44,028 nt of DNA. Origin: a virus. The position numbers were made by a program, and so were the translations under genes. The number at the start of each line of letters is the position of its first letter. Position 1 is the first letter of the stretch. The DNA is taken from IMG/VR virus record IMGVR_UViG_3300027854_000006, positions 1-44,028 of that record. The stretch is one strand, 5' to 3'. The notes beneath the pieces were generated by a model that did not search any database, was not told where the DNA came from, and saw only the letters and a program-made list of their open reading frames with translations. This document shows, piece after piece, positions 27,055-35,821 of the stretch.

Positions 27055-27140
27055 GTATATCGCAAGCGAAGTTAAATACAGCGCGGATGTCTGCGCACGT
27101 CGGGATGACCCGACGAATGAAGATTGGGAGGACGGCATGA
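27051..27140 (+). CDS. Very small basic protein (29 aa)
   Basis: MSISQAKLNTARMSAHVGMT... is short, basic and coupled at both ends by ATGA overlaps to the phosphatase-like and small-terminase genes. Confidence 0.5.
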   Translation: MSISQAKLNTARMSAHVGMTRRMKIGRTA

Positions 27141-27961
27141 GCCGCAAGGGACAACCCGCATCAGAGGCGGAAGCAATAGGGCTGGCGAAGGGTCGCGTAA
27201 GTCCGAATCGTAAAAACCGGGGCGGTCGGGCACTCGAAAGAGAACTAATGCACAGCGACAGCATTATGGGCGATGCCGCTCGTGAACTTGCTATCCGCAA
27301 TCCCAAAGCAATGCTAAAAGTCCTTCGCGCCGCCGCAACATGGCCGCATCTTGCATCTATTTGCAGGGGCAGTGGTGTCAGCCGGTACAAGCTAGGATAT
27401 TGGCTTAAGCTCAGCAAAAAAGGGCATCCCGGCGATGGTTTTGATTTACCAGTCGATGACGGTCGCACCGAGCGGTTTCATATTTTATTTGCGGAAGCGT
27501 GGGACGCGGGAACGGATATAGTCGAGGACCATGCGCTAAAGCTCGCGACTGGTATCGAGCGCAAAATCCTCACTAATCAGCAAGGCGTCATCTTTGAAAT
27601 TGACCCCGATTTAATCAAGCTCGGTCTTAGAGGCGAGGAAGCGTATCTTTTGGATGCGGACGGCAAACCAGTTCCGCAAACGGTCCCTTGGCTTGACCCC
27701 GAAATGACTCGTTGGTTGCTCGCCCGCAAGCGTCCTGACAGTTATGGCAATCGAATCCAAGTTGCGCACGAACACAAGGTAGGTGGTGTGCTCGTCGTCG
27801 GCGCGACAAAATCCTCGAAAGAGTTGGAGGCATCGTATCAAATGAAACACCATGAAATCGAGGATGTAGAGTTCGAAGAAGTTGACGAGGCGGCGCGGGA
27901 ATCTGATGACGACTTGCAGATGCCAAATCGGTCATCCCAAGCCACCCCTGAAACCGCTTAA
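27137..27961 (+). CDS. Terminase small subunit-like DNA-packaging protein (274 aa)
   Basis: Located directly before the large terminase. An N-terminal basic region is followed by a helix-turn-helix-like segment (LASICRGSGVSRYKLGYWLK, about residues 73-92), an oligomerisation-like helical core and an acidic C-terminus (EFEEVDEAARESDDDLQM), the usual small-terminase plan: DNA recognition at one end and large-subunit contact at the other. The sequence is longer than classic family members. Recognises phage DNA for packaging. Confidence 0.75.
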   Translation: MSRKGQPASEAEAIGLAKGRVSPNRKNRGGRALERELMHSDSIMGDAARELAIRNPKAMLKVLRAAATWPHLASICRGSGVSRYKLGYWLKLSKKGHPGDGFDLPVDDGRTERFHILFAEAWDAGTDIVEDHALKLATGIERKILTNQQGVIFEIDPDLIKLGLRGEEAYLLDADGKPVPQTVPWLDPEMTRWLLARKRPDSYGNRIQVAHEHKVGGVLVVGATKSSKELEASYQMKHHEIEDVEFEEVDEAARESDDDLQMPNRSSQATPETA

Positions 27962-27983
27962 CCTCAACGGATGCCCGTTGAGG
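27962..27983 (+). terminator. Hairpin after the small terminase gene
   Basis: A perfect 9-bp stem CCTCAACGG/CCGTTGAGG with loop ATGC starts one base after the stop, followed by CAACTAAAAAG. Weak as a terminator, but it may tune expression of the large subunit. Confidence 0.5.
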
Positions 27984-28052
27984 CAACTAAAAAGACGGAT
28001 GACCGCGCCTGTCGGGGATGCCCTTGGCGGGAAAAAAGTGGAGTAAAGTGCT

Positions 28053-29711
28053 ATGAGTAAGGACAAAGGCAGCAAAGACGACAAGCCGAAGTTGTTTACC
28101 TTCGACAAAAACACCGGATCATTTTTCTTGAAGCCGCGCGGCATTCCGACCGTTCACAGGTGGAAACTCCGACACGGCGAGTATATTCCAATCATTATTG
28201 ACGATGACGGTCAAGAAGTCGAAGTCGTGTGGGCGCCGCAAAAAGGATCGCAAGCCGCGTTCCTGGAATCAACCGAAACGGAAGTCCTGTTCGCCGGCAC
28301 GCGTGCCGGCTGTGGCAAAACTGACGCCCTCCTCATGTCCTTCGCCATGGATGTCGGCAAGGGATGGGGACCCTCCCTCAAAGGCATCATTCTGCGCCAA
28401 TCGCATCCGATGTTGAAGGAAGTGATCGCCAAGAGCAAACGTTGGTTTCCGCGTCTTTGGCCCAAGGCGTTCTACAACGAAATCAAATATCGTTGGGAGT
28501 TTCCGGACGGTGAGACGCTCGTGTTCGATCATCTTGCCGACCAGACGGACTTCCGGCGCTACCTCGGAATGGAGTTCACGTTTATCGGTTTCGAGGAGCT
28601 TATTACGTGGCCGGACTTGACCTGCTATGGCTTGATGTTCTCGTGCTTGCGCAGTTCGGTGCCGGGCATTCCACGCAAGATTCGGAGCACCACTAATCCG
28701 TGGGGTCCTAGCCACAACGAAATCAAGGATCGGTTCCATATCAGTGACCGCAAGTCCGGCGAAATTCTTGGACCGCTCATTGATGACGCGCGAGACGAAC
28801 AGGGTCACAAGCTCCCTTCGCGCCGCGCGATCTTCGGACACATCAGCGAGAACAAGATTCTGAACAAAGTGGACCCGCACTACCTCGACCGCCTTCTCGC
28901 CAGCGCGCCAAGCGAATCAGTGTTGAAAGCGTGGCGGGATGGCGATTGGGACATCACCGCAGGCGGCATGTTCGGCGATATTTGGGCAACGCACCGGGAT
29001 AGCATCTTGGTGCCGGAGTTTGTAGTACCGGCGAACTGGCACATCACGCGTGCATACGATCATGGCTCCTCCAAGCCATATACTTGCTTGTGGTTCGCAA
29101 AGAGCAACGGCGAGGATTTGGCGCTCCCGGACGGCAAGACTATGCGTACTATGCGCGGCGACCTGTTTATCGTCGGCGAACTGTACGGGTGGAGCGGTCA
29201 CAAAGACGAGGGGGTAAACGCACCGCCCGTCGAAATTGTCAGGCGCATAATCCAGTACGAAATAGACCGTGGCTGGCGCTACCAGGACCCCAATGGCGGT
29301 GGCTGGCTGTCTCGGATTCGACGCGGACCCGCCGACACTCAGATTTGGGCTGAGACAGACGGACGCCCGAGCATCGCTAATGAAATGGAAAAGCCTGTCG
29401 TCGTCAACGGTGCCCGGTTCCGGGGCATTATTTGGGAAATGGCCGACAAGGCACCCGGATCGCGCAAGCAAGGCTGGCAATTGATGCGGCAAAAGCTGGC
29501 GGCGACTCTGGCGCCCGGCGGCTTCCGCGAATACCCCGGTCTGTTCGTTTGCATGAATTGCCGACACTGGATTCGGACCGTTCCGCAACTGCAACGGGAC
29601 GAGGACGACATGGACGAGGTTATGGAGCCTTCGGAGGATCACTGTGCAGATGCGACGCGATACCGGCTCCGCTACTACGAGCCGCCAGGAAACTTGACAC
29701 GACGAGCCTAA
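28053..29711 (+). CDS. terL: Terminase large subunit (552 aa)
   Basis: The packaging motor that cuts and pumps DNA into the head. The N-terminal ATPase has a Walker A-like GTRAGCGKT (about residues 82-90) and a Walker B FTFIGFEEL (about 176-184); the SFAMDVG, KSKRWFPRLWP and RSTTNPWGPSHN motifs fit. The C-terminal nuclease part begins RAYDHGSSKPYTCLWFA and ends DHCADATRYRLRYY, with acidic residues in family positions. The length is typical. GGAG lies upstream of ATG 28053. It follows the small subunit, and the portal gene is two genes on. Confidence 0.93.
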   Translation: MSKDKGSKDDKPKLFTFDKNTGSFFLKPRGIPTVHRWKLRHGEYIPIIIDDDGQEVEVVWAPQKGSQAAFLESTETEVLFAGTRAGCGKTDALLMSFAMDVGKGWGPSLKGIILRQSHPMLKEVIAKSKRWFPRLWPKAFYNEIKYRWEFPDGETLVFDHLADQTDFRRYLGMEFTFIGFEELITWPDLTCYGLMFSCLRSSVPGIPRKIRSTTNPWGPSHNEIKDRFHISDRKSGEILGPLIDDARDEQGHKLPSRRAIFGHISENKILNKVDPHYLDRLLASAPSESVLKAWRDGDWDITAGGMFGDIWATHRDSILVPEFVVPANWHITRAYDHGSSKPYTCLWFAKSNGEDLALPDGKTMRTMRGDLFIVGELYGWSGHKDEGVNAPPVEIVRRIIQYEIDRGWRYQDPNGGGWLSRIRRGPADTQIWAETDGRPSIANEMEKPVVVNGARFRGIIWEMADKAPGSRKQGWQLMRQKLAATLAPGGFREYPGLFVCMNCRHWIRTVPQLQRDEDDMDEVMEPSEDHCADATRYRLRYYEPPGNLTRRA

Positions 29712-29725
29712 TCGCCGGGTCCCCC

Positions 29726-29756
29726 TCGGTCGGGACACGTCCCCTGTCCCGACCGA
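29726..29756 (+). terminator. Strong hairpin between terminase and the next gene
   Basis: A perfect 12-bp stem TCGGTCGGGACA/TGTCCCGACCGA with a 7-nt loop. It lies 15 bp after the terminase stop and 25 bp before the next ATG. No T run is present. Confidence 0.55.
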
Positions 29757-29780
29757 CCCCTCACAAAATGGAGAAGTCAG

Positions 29781-30317
29781 ATGACCACTAAAACCAAACG
29801 CAAGCCGAGAGCGAAAGCCAAGGCTGTTACCCTTCACGTCGGCGAGCAGGTATTCGCCGGTTTGTCCACGCCAGAGCCGGTCGAGAACGCACCACCCCTT
29901 CCGGTTTCGCTCTTGTCTACACCCGCGACCCCGCTTCCGCAGGCATTCTCATTCCTTCCCCGACCGCACGCGGATAACCGTTGGGGGACGGTCAATCTCG
30001 ACCGTCCGGCATGGCTCATGTGGTGGTATCGCTGGCGTTTCCGATGGTCTTTGGCGAGGACTTCCGGCGATCATGCTGCACAGCGGGGCTGGTATATGCA
30101 GCCGGCTGCACAGCGGGGCTGGTATATGCAGCCGGGCTGGCGTCGTAGATGCCTGGACGCCGTGCTTACTGGAAAGATCACTGGCACAAACGAGAAGCGC
30201 GGCCGCACCGAGAAGGAAGCGGTCGAGGCGGCGACTGTGGCTGTTCAGCGGCGAGTCCTGCCAATCGTGCGTTTTTGGCGTAGTTTGACGGGCGGATGGC
30301 TCGATAACGTTGCGTAA
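29781..30317 (+). CDS. Hypothetical basic aromatic protein with 10-aa tandem repeat (178 aa)
   Basis: Basic head (MTTKTKRKPRAKAKAVTLHV), a Pro-rich segment, a Trp/Arg-rich segment (PAWLMWWYRWRFRWSLAR) and two identical AQRGWYMQPA decapeptides created by a 30-bp tandem duplication. The C-terminus is basic and helical. It could be a membrane- or DNA-associated virion protein. GGAGAAG precedes the ATG. No family recognised. Confidence 0.72.
   Translation: MTTKTKRKPRAKAKAVTLHVGEQVFAGLSTPEPVENAPPLPVSLLSTPATPLPQAFSFLPRPHADNRWGTVNLDRPAWLMWWYRWRFRWSLARTSGDHAAQRGWYMQPAAQRGWYMQPGWRRRCLDAVLTGKITGTNEKRGRTEKEAVEAATVAVQRRVLPIVRFWRSLTGGWLDNVA
30075..30134 (+). repeat. Exact 30-bp tandem duplication
   Basis: Two adjacent identical 30-bp units (30075-30104, 30105-30134), in frame, each ending with the codons for TrpTyrMetGlnPro. 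Looks recent, because no base differs. Confidence 0.85.
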
Positions 30318-30380
30318 GCCGAAAGGCTTGCGTCCGAGCCGCCCGTATGGTAAACGAGGCTCCCCCCGGAGGGTTCTCCC

Positions 30381-32054
30381 ATGGCTATCGACGACAAGCA
30401 CCCCCAATATGTGAGTAAGACTGGCGAGTGGATTCAGATGGGCGACACCTATGCGGGTGAGCGAGCCATCAAGAAGAAGCGCCTAGACTACCTGCCTCCC
30501 TCCGAAGCCATGATCCAGGACGGGATGACCACCCCGTCCTCTCCCGGCTGGAAAGACTACGAAGCCTACCTTACTCGGGCATATTTCCATGATGTCGTTC
30601 GCGATGCGGTAAAAGCGATGTTAGGAATAATGCACATGAAACCGGCGGTTATCAAACTGCCGCAACGTCTCGCTCCGATGATGGACAAAGCAACGATTCA
30701 GGGCGAGGGAATGCAGATGTTGCTTCGCCGGATCAACGAAGCACAGTTGGTCAAAGGTCGCTGCGGTTTGCTGGTCGATGCGCCCACGGGCGTTGACCCA
30801 TACAATGCGCTTCCTTACATCGCTTTCTACGATCCCGAGCGGATCATCAATTGGGATGCCGGTCGGCGCGACGAGGGACGGAACATTCTCGATCTTGTCG
30901 TGCTCGACGAGTCAGGCTTCCAACGCGAAGGCTTCACATGGGTCGCAGAGCGTAAGCACCGCATCCTGACGCGCGGCACGCCGGAGAGCTTGGAAAGCGG
31001 CTGGACCCGTCCGCCGCTCGACGCACCCTATCAGGTGTGCGTAAAAGTTAATGACACGAGTATGCCGATCCCGGACGACTTCATTATGCCATCAATCGCC
31101 GGACGTGCGCTCACCGATATTCCGTTCGTGTTCTGCGGTGCCAACGACCTTGTGCCCGAGCCGGACGAGCCGCCGCTCCTCGGACTCAGCACTCTCGCAC
31201 TCTCGATCTATCGCGGCGAAGCAGATTATCGCTCGACTCTGCACTATCAGGGTCAGCAAACTCTCGTTATCATCGGTGGCAACGTATCCGACGTAGACGA
31301 GAACCAACAACTCCGCATTGGCAACAAGGGTGTGATCGACCTGCGCATCGGCGGTGACGCAAAATACATCGGCGTCAGTTCGTCTGGTCTCGGCGAAATG
31401 CGCCAGGCCATCAAGAACGATTCAGAACAAGCCGCGAGCTTCGGCGTCCAGTTCATGGATGTCGGCTCCGCGAGGGGCGCGAGCGGCGAGGCACTGCGCA
31501 TCCGCGTGGCGGCTCGCACGACCACCATTCAGCAAATCGCGGTCGCAGCCGGCGCGGCGCTTGAGCAAGTTCTCAAGTACGCGGCGCAGTGGGTCGGTGA
31601 GGACCCGAATGAGGTTTCGGTGTCGCCGCAGACAGACTTCGCGGATGCCAACGTGGCTGGCGCCAGCTTACTCGCCTTCATGCAGGCTAAGCAACTCGGT
31701 CTGCCGCTGTCGCTCAAGAGTCTGCATCGCATGATGCAACTGAACGACATGACGGACATGGACTTCGACGAGGAGAACGACCAGATCGAGCAGGAAAGCG
31801 AGACCCTGGTCGGTATGATGGTGCACGGCGCCAACGTCGGCGCGGTGGACGAGTCCTTCCTCGATACGGCTGGCGGCGTCAGCACCGATCCAGGCAACCC
31901 GGAGGACTTCGTACCCCCGGCGGCTCCGGCGCCGAACGAACCGCCCGCCCACACCATCGGTACGGGGAACGTCCCTGTAACGCCTCACCGTCGCGGCTCG
32001 CCCACCCCCCTCAAGCGGAAGGTCGGCAAAAAGGGCGCCTCCGCCGTCACGTAA
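30381..32054 (+). CDS. Portal-like protein, DUF4055 family (557 aa)
   Basis: MAIDDKHPQYVSKTGEWIQM..., the KRLDYLPPSE motif and FHDVVRDAVKAMLGIMHMKP match DUF4055, a phage portal-family group. The portal dodecamer forms the DNA entrance of the head. The middle (DFIMPSIAGRALTDIPFVFC; DEPPLLGLSTLALSIYRGEA) is also typical of that family. The C-terminus is acidic and Pro-rich (EDFVPPAAPAPNEPP) then basic. Its position two genes after terL supports the assignment. Confidence 0.82.
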   Translation: MAIDDKHPQYVSKTGEWIQMGDTYAGERAIKKKRLDYLPPSEAMIQDGMTTPSSPGWKDYEAYLTRAYFHDVVRDAVKAMLGIMHMKPAVIKLPQRLAPMMDKATIQGEGMQMLLRRINEAQLVKGRCGLLVDAPTGVDPYNALPYIAFYDPERIINWDAGRRDEGRNILDLVVLDESGFQREGFTWVAERKHRILTRGTPESLESGWTRPPLDAPYQVCVKVNDTSMPIPDDFIMPSIAGRALTDIPFVFCGANDLVPEPDEPPLLGLSTLALSIYRGEADYRSTLHYQGQQTLVIIGGNVSDVDENQQLRIGNKGVIDLRIGGDAKYIGVSSSGLGEMRQAIKNDSEQAASFGVQFMDVGSARGASGEALRIRVAARTTTIQQIAVAAGAALEQVLKYAAQWVGEDPNEVSVSPQTDFADANVAGASLLAFMQAKQLGLPLSLKSLHRMMQLNDMTDMDFDEENDQIEQESETLVGMMVHGANVGAVDESFLDTAGGVSTDPGNPEDFVPPAAPAPNEPPAHTIGTGNVPVTPHRRGSPTPLKRKVGKKGASAVT

Positions 32055-32067
32055 AGGGGAGTTGTAA

Positions 32068-33864
32068 ATGGCCGGTCCCTATACCATCGGCGAAATCCCG
32101 ACACATGATCCAACGCCGCCGAGTACGGCGAAGATTGAGATTGAGAACCCGTCAGGTCCGACTTCGGAGTGGTGCACACTTCAAGAGGCGGTCGAATCTG
32201 TCGGCGGTATCGGCTCGACCGGCGCGACCGGCGCGAGCGGCGGTACGGGGGGCACAGGCGGCACCGGCAGTGTAGTAGGCGTGAGTGGCGCTACGGGTGC
32301 GAGTGGCATCTCTGGAGGTTCGGGTGGTACGGGCGGGTCGGGCGCAGCCGGACCGGCAGGCGGCACAGGCGGTACGGGCGGCACGGGCGGGTCGGGTGCG
32401 GCCGGGAGCGCGGGCGGCACAGGCGGGACGGGCGGGACGGGTGCGACATCAAGTCAAGCCGGACCGGCGGGCGGCACAGGCGGCACGGGCGGTACGGGCG
32501 GATCAGGCGCGGCGGGATCGAATGGCGGCACGGGCGGCACGGGCGGCACAGGCGGAACCGGCGCAGCGGGATCAGACGGCAGCGCGGGCGGCACAGGCGG
32601 AACCGGCGGCACGGGCGGTACGGGCGGATCGGGCGCAGCGGGATCAGACGGCAGTGCGGGCGGCACAGGCGGAACCGGCGGGACCGGCGGGACCGGCGCG
32701 ACATCAAGTCAAGCCGGACCGGCAGGCGGGACCGGCGGTACGGGCGGCTCAGGCGCAGCGGGATCAGACGGCAGTGCGGGCGGTACGGGCGGAACGGGCG
32801 GAACCGGCGGCACCGGAGGCGCGGGCGGCGAGGGCGGTACAGGAGGCATTGGTCCTGCGGGAGCGACGGGACTGCCTCCGGCGTTCTCGTGGCTCTACTC
32901 AAGTTCAACAACCCTTGCATCACCGGGCACCGGTACATTCCTTGCGAATAACGCAACATGGTCGAGCGTCACGGTACTGGCGCTTATGAATACAACGAAC
33001 GATGCTGGAAACCCAAATGTCAGAACGTGGCTCGACAATATCCCGGTAGGCTCTACGATCTTGATTCGTGACATCACGACGCCGGGCGCATATGCCATCT
33101 TCACAAGTGGCACGGTCACGGATGAAGGCTCAAACACCTGGGTCGAAATTTCGGTAGCATACGTCAGCGAATCGGGAGCGTTCACGAACGGGGATGTTTG
33201 CGAAATTGCAGTTTTTGGCGGCGTTGGCGCAACCGGTGCGTCGGGTGGCGCGGGCGGAACCGGCGGTACAGGCGGCACAGGCGGATCGGGTGCAGCGGGA
33301 TCGGCAGGCGGCGCGGGCGGCACAGGCGGAACCGGCGGATCGGGCGCGGCCGGAAGCGCGGGCGGCGCAGGCGGCACAGGCGGTACGGGCGGCACCGGAG
33401 GCACAGGTGCAGTCGGAGGAGGAGTGACGTATTTTGGTCAGTTGAATTTTGTACCGACAGCAACCGCCACCGAGTTCAACGTTAATGCTTTTGGGGGTGC
33501 AATGTTTTTGATGCCCGCCAACTTTACCGCCTCCAACATTAAATTCTATGGATTTTCAGCGGCTACTACGGCGAAACTGACGCCAGCTATTTACTCAGTG
33601 TCCGGATCGACCCTTACCTTGGTAGCGACAGGTCCGCAGGTGACCGGGGTCACGGTCGGCATCAATACAGTTCCGCTCACTTCTCCGGTCACTCTTAACG
33701 CAGGCACGATATACCTCTTTGGTTTCATCGTACTCACGGCGCCTTTGTACACAGCGGCGGGTCCGACTGTCCCTGTAGGGTATTTCTCGAACTCGGGAGC
33801 CACCGCCCCGAGTTCAGCAACCGCATCCACCACTACGGAAACCTGGACATTCTGGCTGAGTTGA
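32068..33864 (+). CDS. Collagen-like fibre or head-decoration protein (598 aa)
   Basis: An N-terminal segment is followed by about 210 residues of near-perfect GTG/GSG/GAA collagen-type triplets (about residues 45-265), a globular domain ([20 protein letters not shown] onward, to ~385), a second triplet block (~390-450) and a beta-rich C-terminal domain with [20 protein letters not shown]. Collagen-like regions form trimeric stalks in phage fibres and decoration proteins. The antisense frames in this repeat (Pro-Val-Pro-Pro patterns) are shadows. Repeated triplets make it prone to recombination with 43486 onward. Confidence 0.85.
   Translation: MAGPYTIGEIPTHDPTPPSTAKIEIENPSGPTSEWCTLQEAVESVGGIGSTGATGASGGTGGTGGTGSVVGVSGATGASGISGGSGGTGGSGAAGPAGGTGGTGGTGGSGAAGSAGGTGGTGGTGATSSQAGPAGGTGGTGGTGGSGAAGSNGGTGGTGGTGGTGAAGSDGSAGGTGGTGGTGGTGGSGAAGSDGSAGGTGGTGGTGGTGATSSQAGPAGGTGGTGGSGAAGSDGSAGGTGGTGGTGGTGGAGGEGGTGGIGPAGATGLPPAFSWLYSSSTTLASPGTGTFLANNATWSSVTVLALMNTTNDAGNPNVRTWLDNIPVGSTILIRDITTPGAYAIFTSGTVTDEGSNTWVEISVAYVSESGAFTNGDVCEIAVFGGVGATGASGGAGGTGGTGGTGGSGAAGSAGGAGGTGGTGGSGAAGSAGGAGGTGGTGGTGGTGAVGGGVTYFGQLNFVPTATATEFNVNAFGGAMFLMPANFTASNIKFYGFSAATTAKLTPAIYSVSGSTLTLVATGPQVTGVTVGINTVPLTSPVTLNAGTIYLFGFIVLTAPLYTAAGPTVPVGYFSNSGATAPSSATASTTTETWTFWLS
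32635..32724 (+). repeat. 90-bp segment identical to the second collagen-like gene
   Basis: Identical, base for base, to 43939-44028 at the window end, including the non-repetitive codons for TSSQAGPA. Confidence 0.8.
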
Positions 33865-33920
33865 CCGCCGGGCATAGAAATGCTAGGACCCAAACCTAAA
33901 CCGCGCGGGACCCCTTAACC

Positions 33921-34613
33921 ATGCGTAAGAACCTAGTTGTCATTCGGGTTGGCGAGAACTCCCCACATCGAAAGTGGCTCGACGGCGATCCAAAACGCTC
34001 GTGGGATTTACTCCTCTGTCCATACCAGAAAATCTCTTTCAAGGATGCGCTCAGTTTGATGCCGAAGGATGTCTTGATTAGCTCTATCATCCCAGGTTTG
34101 AAGTGGTCTGGTATTCGGGCACTCTTTGCTAAGTGGCCGCTCAAGCGGGATTGGCATAGCTATCGCTACATCGTTTTCGCGGACGAGGACCTGCAAATCC
34201 CACCGGGAACGTGGACCCAATTTTTCAAGACCGTAACAGAGCAAAAGGCGGCGCTCGCCGCTCCCGCGCTTACTATCGGTTCGATAGCAAGCCATCCGGT
34301 GACCATCCAACAATCTCCTGGTGGCGCACGTCCGACGACATTTGTTGAAGTCATGACGCCGTGCTTCCGTGTCGATGTGTGGGAAAAGATGTTACCGACA
34401 CTTGATGAGACACCAAGCGGCATTGGATGGGGTCTCGACTACGTGTGGCCGAAACTACTCAACTACGAAGGCATCTATGTCGTTGATGAAACACCGGTCA
34501 CTCATTCCAATCCTAATCACTCTCCTCAAGAAGTTTCACAATTAGGGTGGATAGAAATGGCAGCGATGCTAAAAAAGTACGATTGCGAGGATAGACCGGA
34601 AAGGAATCTTTAG
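33921..34613 (+). CDS. DUF707-family glycosyltransferase-like protein (230 aa)
   Basis: NLVVIRVGENSPHRKWLDGD, YIVFADEDLQIPPGTWTQFF, APALTIGSIASHPVTIQQSP, TTFVEVMTPCFRVDVW and SGIGWGLDYVWPKLLNYEG follow the DUF707 order; the DEDLQ motif is the likely acidic nucleotide-sugar site. DUF707 proteins are predicted glycosyltransferases. There is no obvious Shine-Dalgarno. Together with the next gene it suggests sugar modification of the fibre or host envelope. Confidence 0.8.
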   Translation: MRKNLVVIRVGENSPHRKWLDGDPKRSWDLLLCPYQKISFKDALSLMPKDVLISSIIPGLKWSGIRALFAKWPLKRDWHSYRYIVFADEDLQIPPGTWTQFFKTVTEQKAALAAPALTIGSIASHPVTIQQSPGGARPTTFVEVMTPCFRVDVWEKMLPTLDETPSGIGWGLDYVWPKLLNYEGIYVVDETPVTHSNPNHSPQEVSQLGWIEMAAMLKKYDCEDRPERNL

Positions 34614-35752
34614 TGCGTTTTCACATTTTAGCCGTACCCCACACCGTTTCCGTCCCGGAGTATTCGACCTGCGCGTTTACGCAGAAAGTCGTAAGGCTCT
34701 GTCGGCTTCTCAAGATGCGCGGGCATTATGTGATCCATTACGGCAACGAGGACTCGAAGGTCGATTGTGACGAAATGGTTGCGGTTACCTCAAAAGCCGA
34801 CCTTGAAAAATCCTATCCGGGACACGATTGGCGAAAGAGTGGCTGGCCTACATTCAAATGGGAGGACCCGGTTTATCAAGCCTTCTACGCCAACTCTATC
34901 GGAGAAATCCAGAAACGAAAGCAGCCGGGAGATTTTTTGCTCTGCCCCTTCGGCGGCGCCCACAAAAAGGTAGCTGACCTTCACACAGACATGGTGACGG
35001 TCGAGACCGGTATCGGCTACCCCAACGGCAGCTTCGCACCTTATCGGATTTTTGAATCTTACGCCGTCATGCACGCCTTCCAAGGCCAAAAGAAGATCGA
35101 GTTCGCCAGCAATGATTTTTGGTACGATGCGGTGATTCCAAACTACTTCGATCTAGATGAATTCAAATACTCCGCACAGAAGCAAGATTATTTCCTGTTC
35201 CTCGGGCGCGTCAACGACGGTAAAGGCGCACATATCGCGCAACAAATCGGCGACGCGCTGAAAACCCAAGTCATCATGGCCGGAAAGTTCGACAATAACA
35301 ATGTTCGCATCAGTGGCAGCAAGAACGTCAAGCTCATCGGGGTGGTCGATCCGCACAAACGCAAGCAGCTATTGACACGCGCTCGGGCGGTGTTGTGTCC
35401 CTCGACATTCATGGAGCCGTTCTGCGGCACGCAAATTGAAGCTATGCTTTCGGGGACTCCGGTCATATCATCCGATTGGGGAGCCTTCGCTGAGTACAAT
35501 GTCCACGGCGTCACCGGTTACCGGTGCAGAACTTTCGAGCATTTCGAGTGGGCTGCTCGCAACATCAAAAACATCAAACCGGCGGACTGCCGAGCGTGGG
35601 CGGAACGTTTTTCGCTAGAGCGTATCGGTCCAATGTATGACGAATACTTCACGACGGTTCAAGATCGGGTCAACGGCCGGGGCTGGTACGAGAAGCGTCC
35701 GGACCGGAAGAATCTCAACAGCACAACCTTCAACGTGAAAATGGGGTTGTAG
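34613..35752 (+). CDS. Glycosyltransferase, GT-B fold (GT4-like) (379 aa)
   Basis: The start GTG overlaps the previous stop. The C-terminal half shows the GT4-like donor-binding pattern: DYFLFLGRVNDGKGAHIAQQ, VVDPHKRKQLLTRARAVLCP and FMEPFCGTQIEAMLSGTPVI, with the final ExxACG-like Glu of the family (EPFCGTQIEAM). The N-terminal half is less conserved (HILAVPHTVSVPEYSTCAFT). It would transfer a sugar from a nucleotide donor, probably to a phage fibre or host surface glycan. Confidence 0.82.
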   Translation: MRFHILAVPHTVSVPEYSTCAFTQKVVRLCRLLKMRGHYVIHYGNEDSKVDCDEMVAVTSKADLEKSYPGHDWRKSGWPTFKWEDPVYQAFYANSIGEIQKRKQPGDFLLCPFGGAHKKVADLHTDMVTVETGIGYPNGSFAPYRIFESYAVMHAFQGQKKIEFASNDFWYDAVIPNYFDLDEFKYSAQKQDYFLFLGRVNDGKGAHIAQQIGDALKTQVIMAGKFDNNNVRISGSKNVKLIGVVDPHKRKQLLTRARAVLCPSTFMEPFCGTQIEAMLSGTPVISSDWGAFAEYNVHGVTGYRCRTFEHFEWAARNIKNIKPADCRAWAERFSLERIGPMYDEYFTTVQDRVNGRGWYEKRPDRKNLNSTTFNVKMGL

Positions 35753-35821
35753 TAGACTTCTTCCCTAAAATGTGGTTAACCTCTCCGGTTTCCCCCGCCG
35801 AAGGGGGATGAAGGATGAACC

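Noticed and set aside
32214-32860. Regular short repeats that look like a CRISPR or minisatellite array
   Set aside because: The periodicity is 9 bp, codes in frame for collagen triplets, and lacks distinct repeat and spacer units.
32181-33404. Long antisense frames rich in Pro-Val-Pro-Pro and Arg-Tyr-Arg patterns
   Set aside because: They are shadows of the GTG/GSG collagen repeat on the + strand and have no ribosome-binding site or globular end.
33880-33918. Twelve-codon frame MLGPKPKPRGTP before the DUF707 gene
   Set aside because: Too short and without a ribosome-binding site; a leader function cannot be shown.
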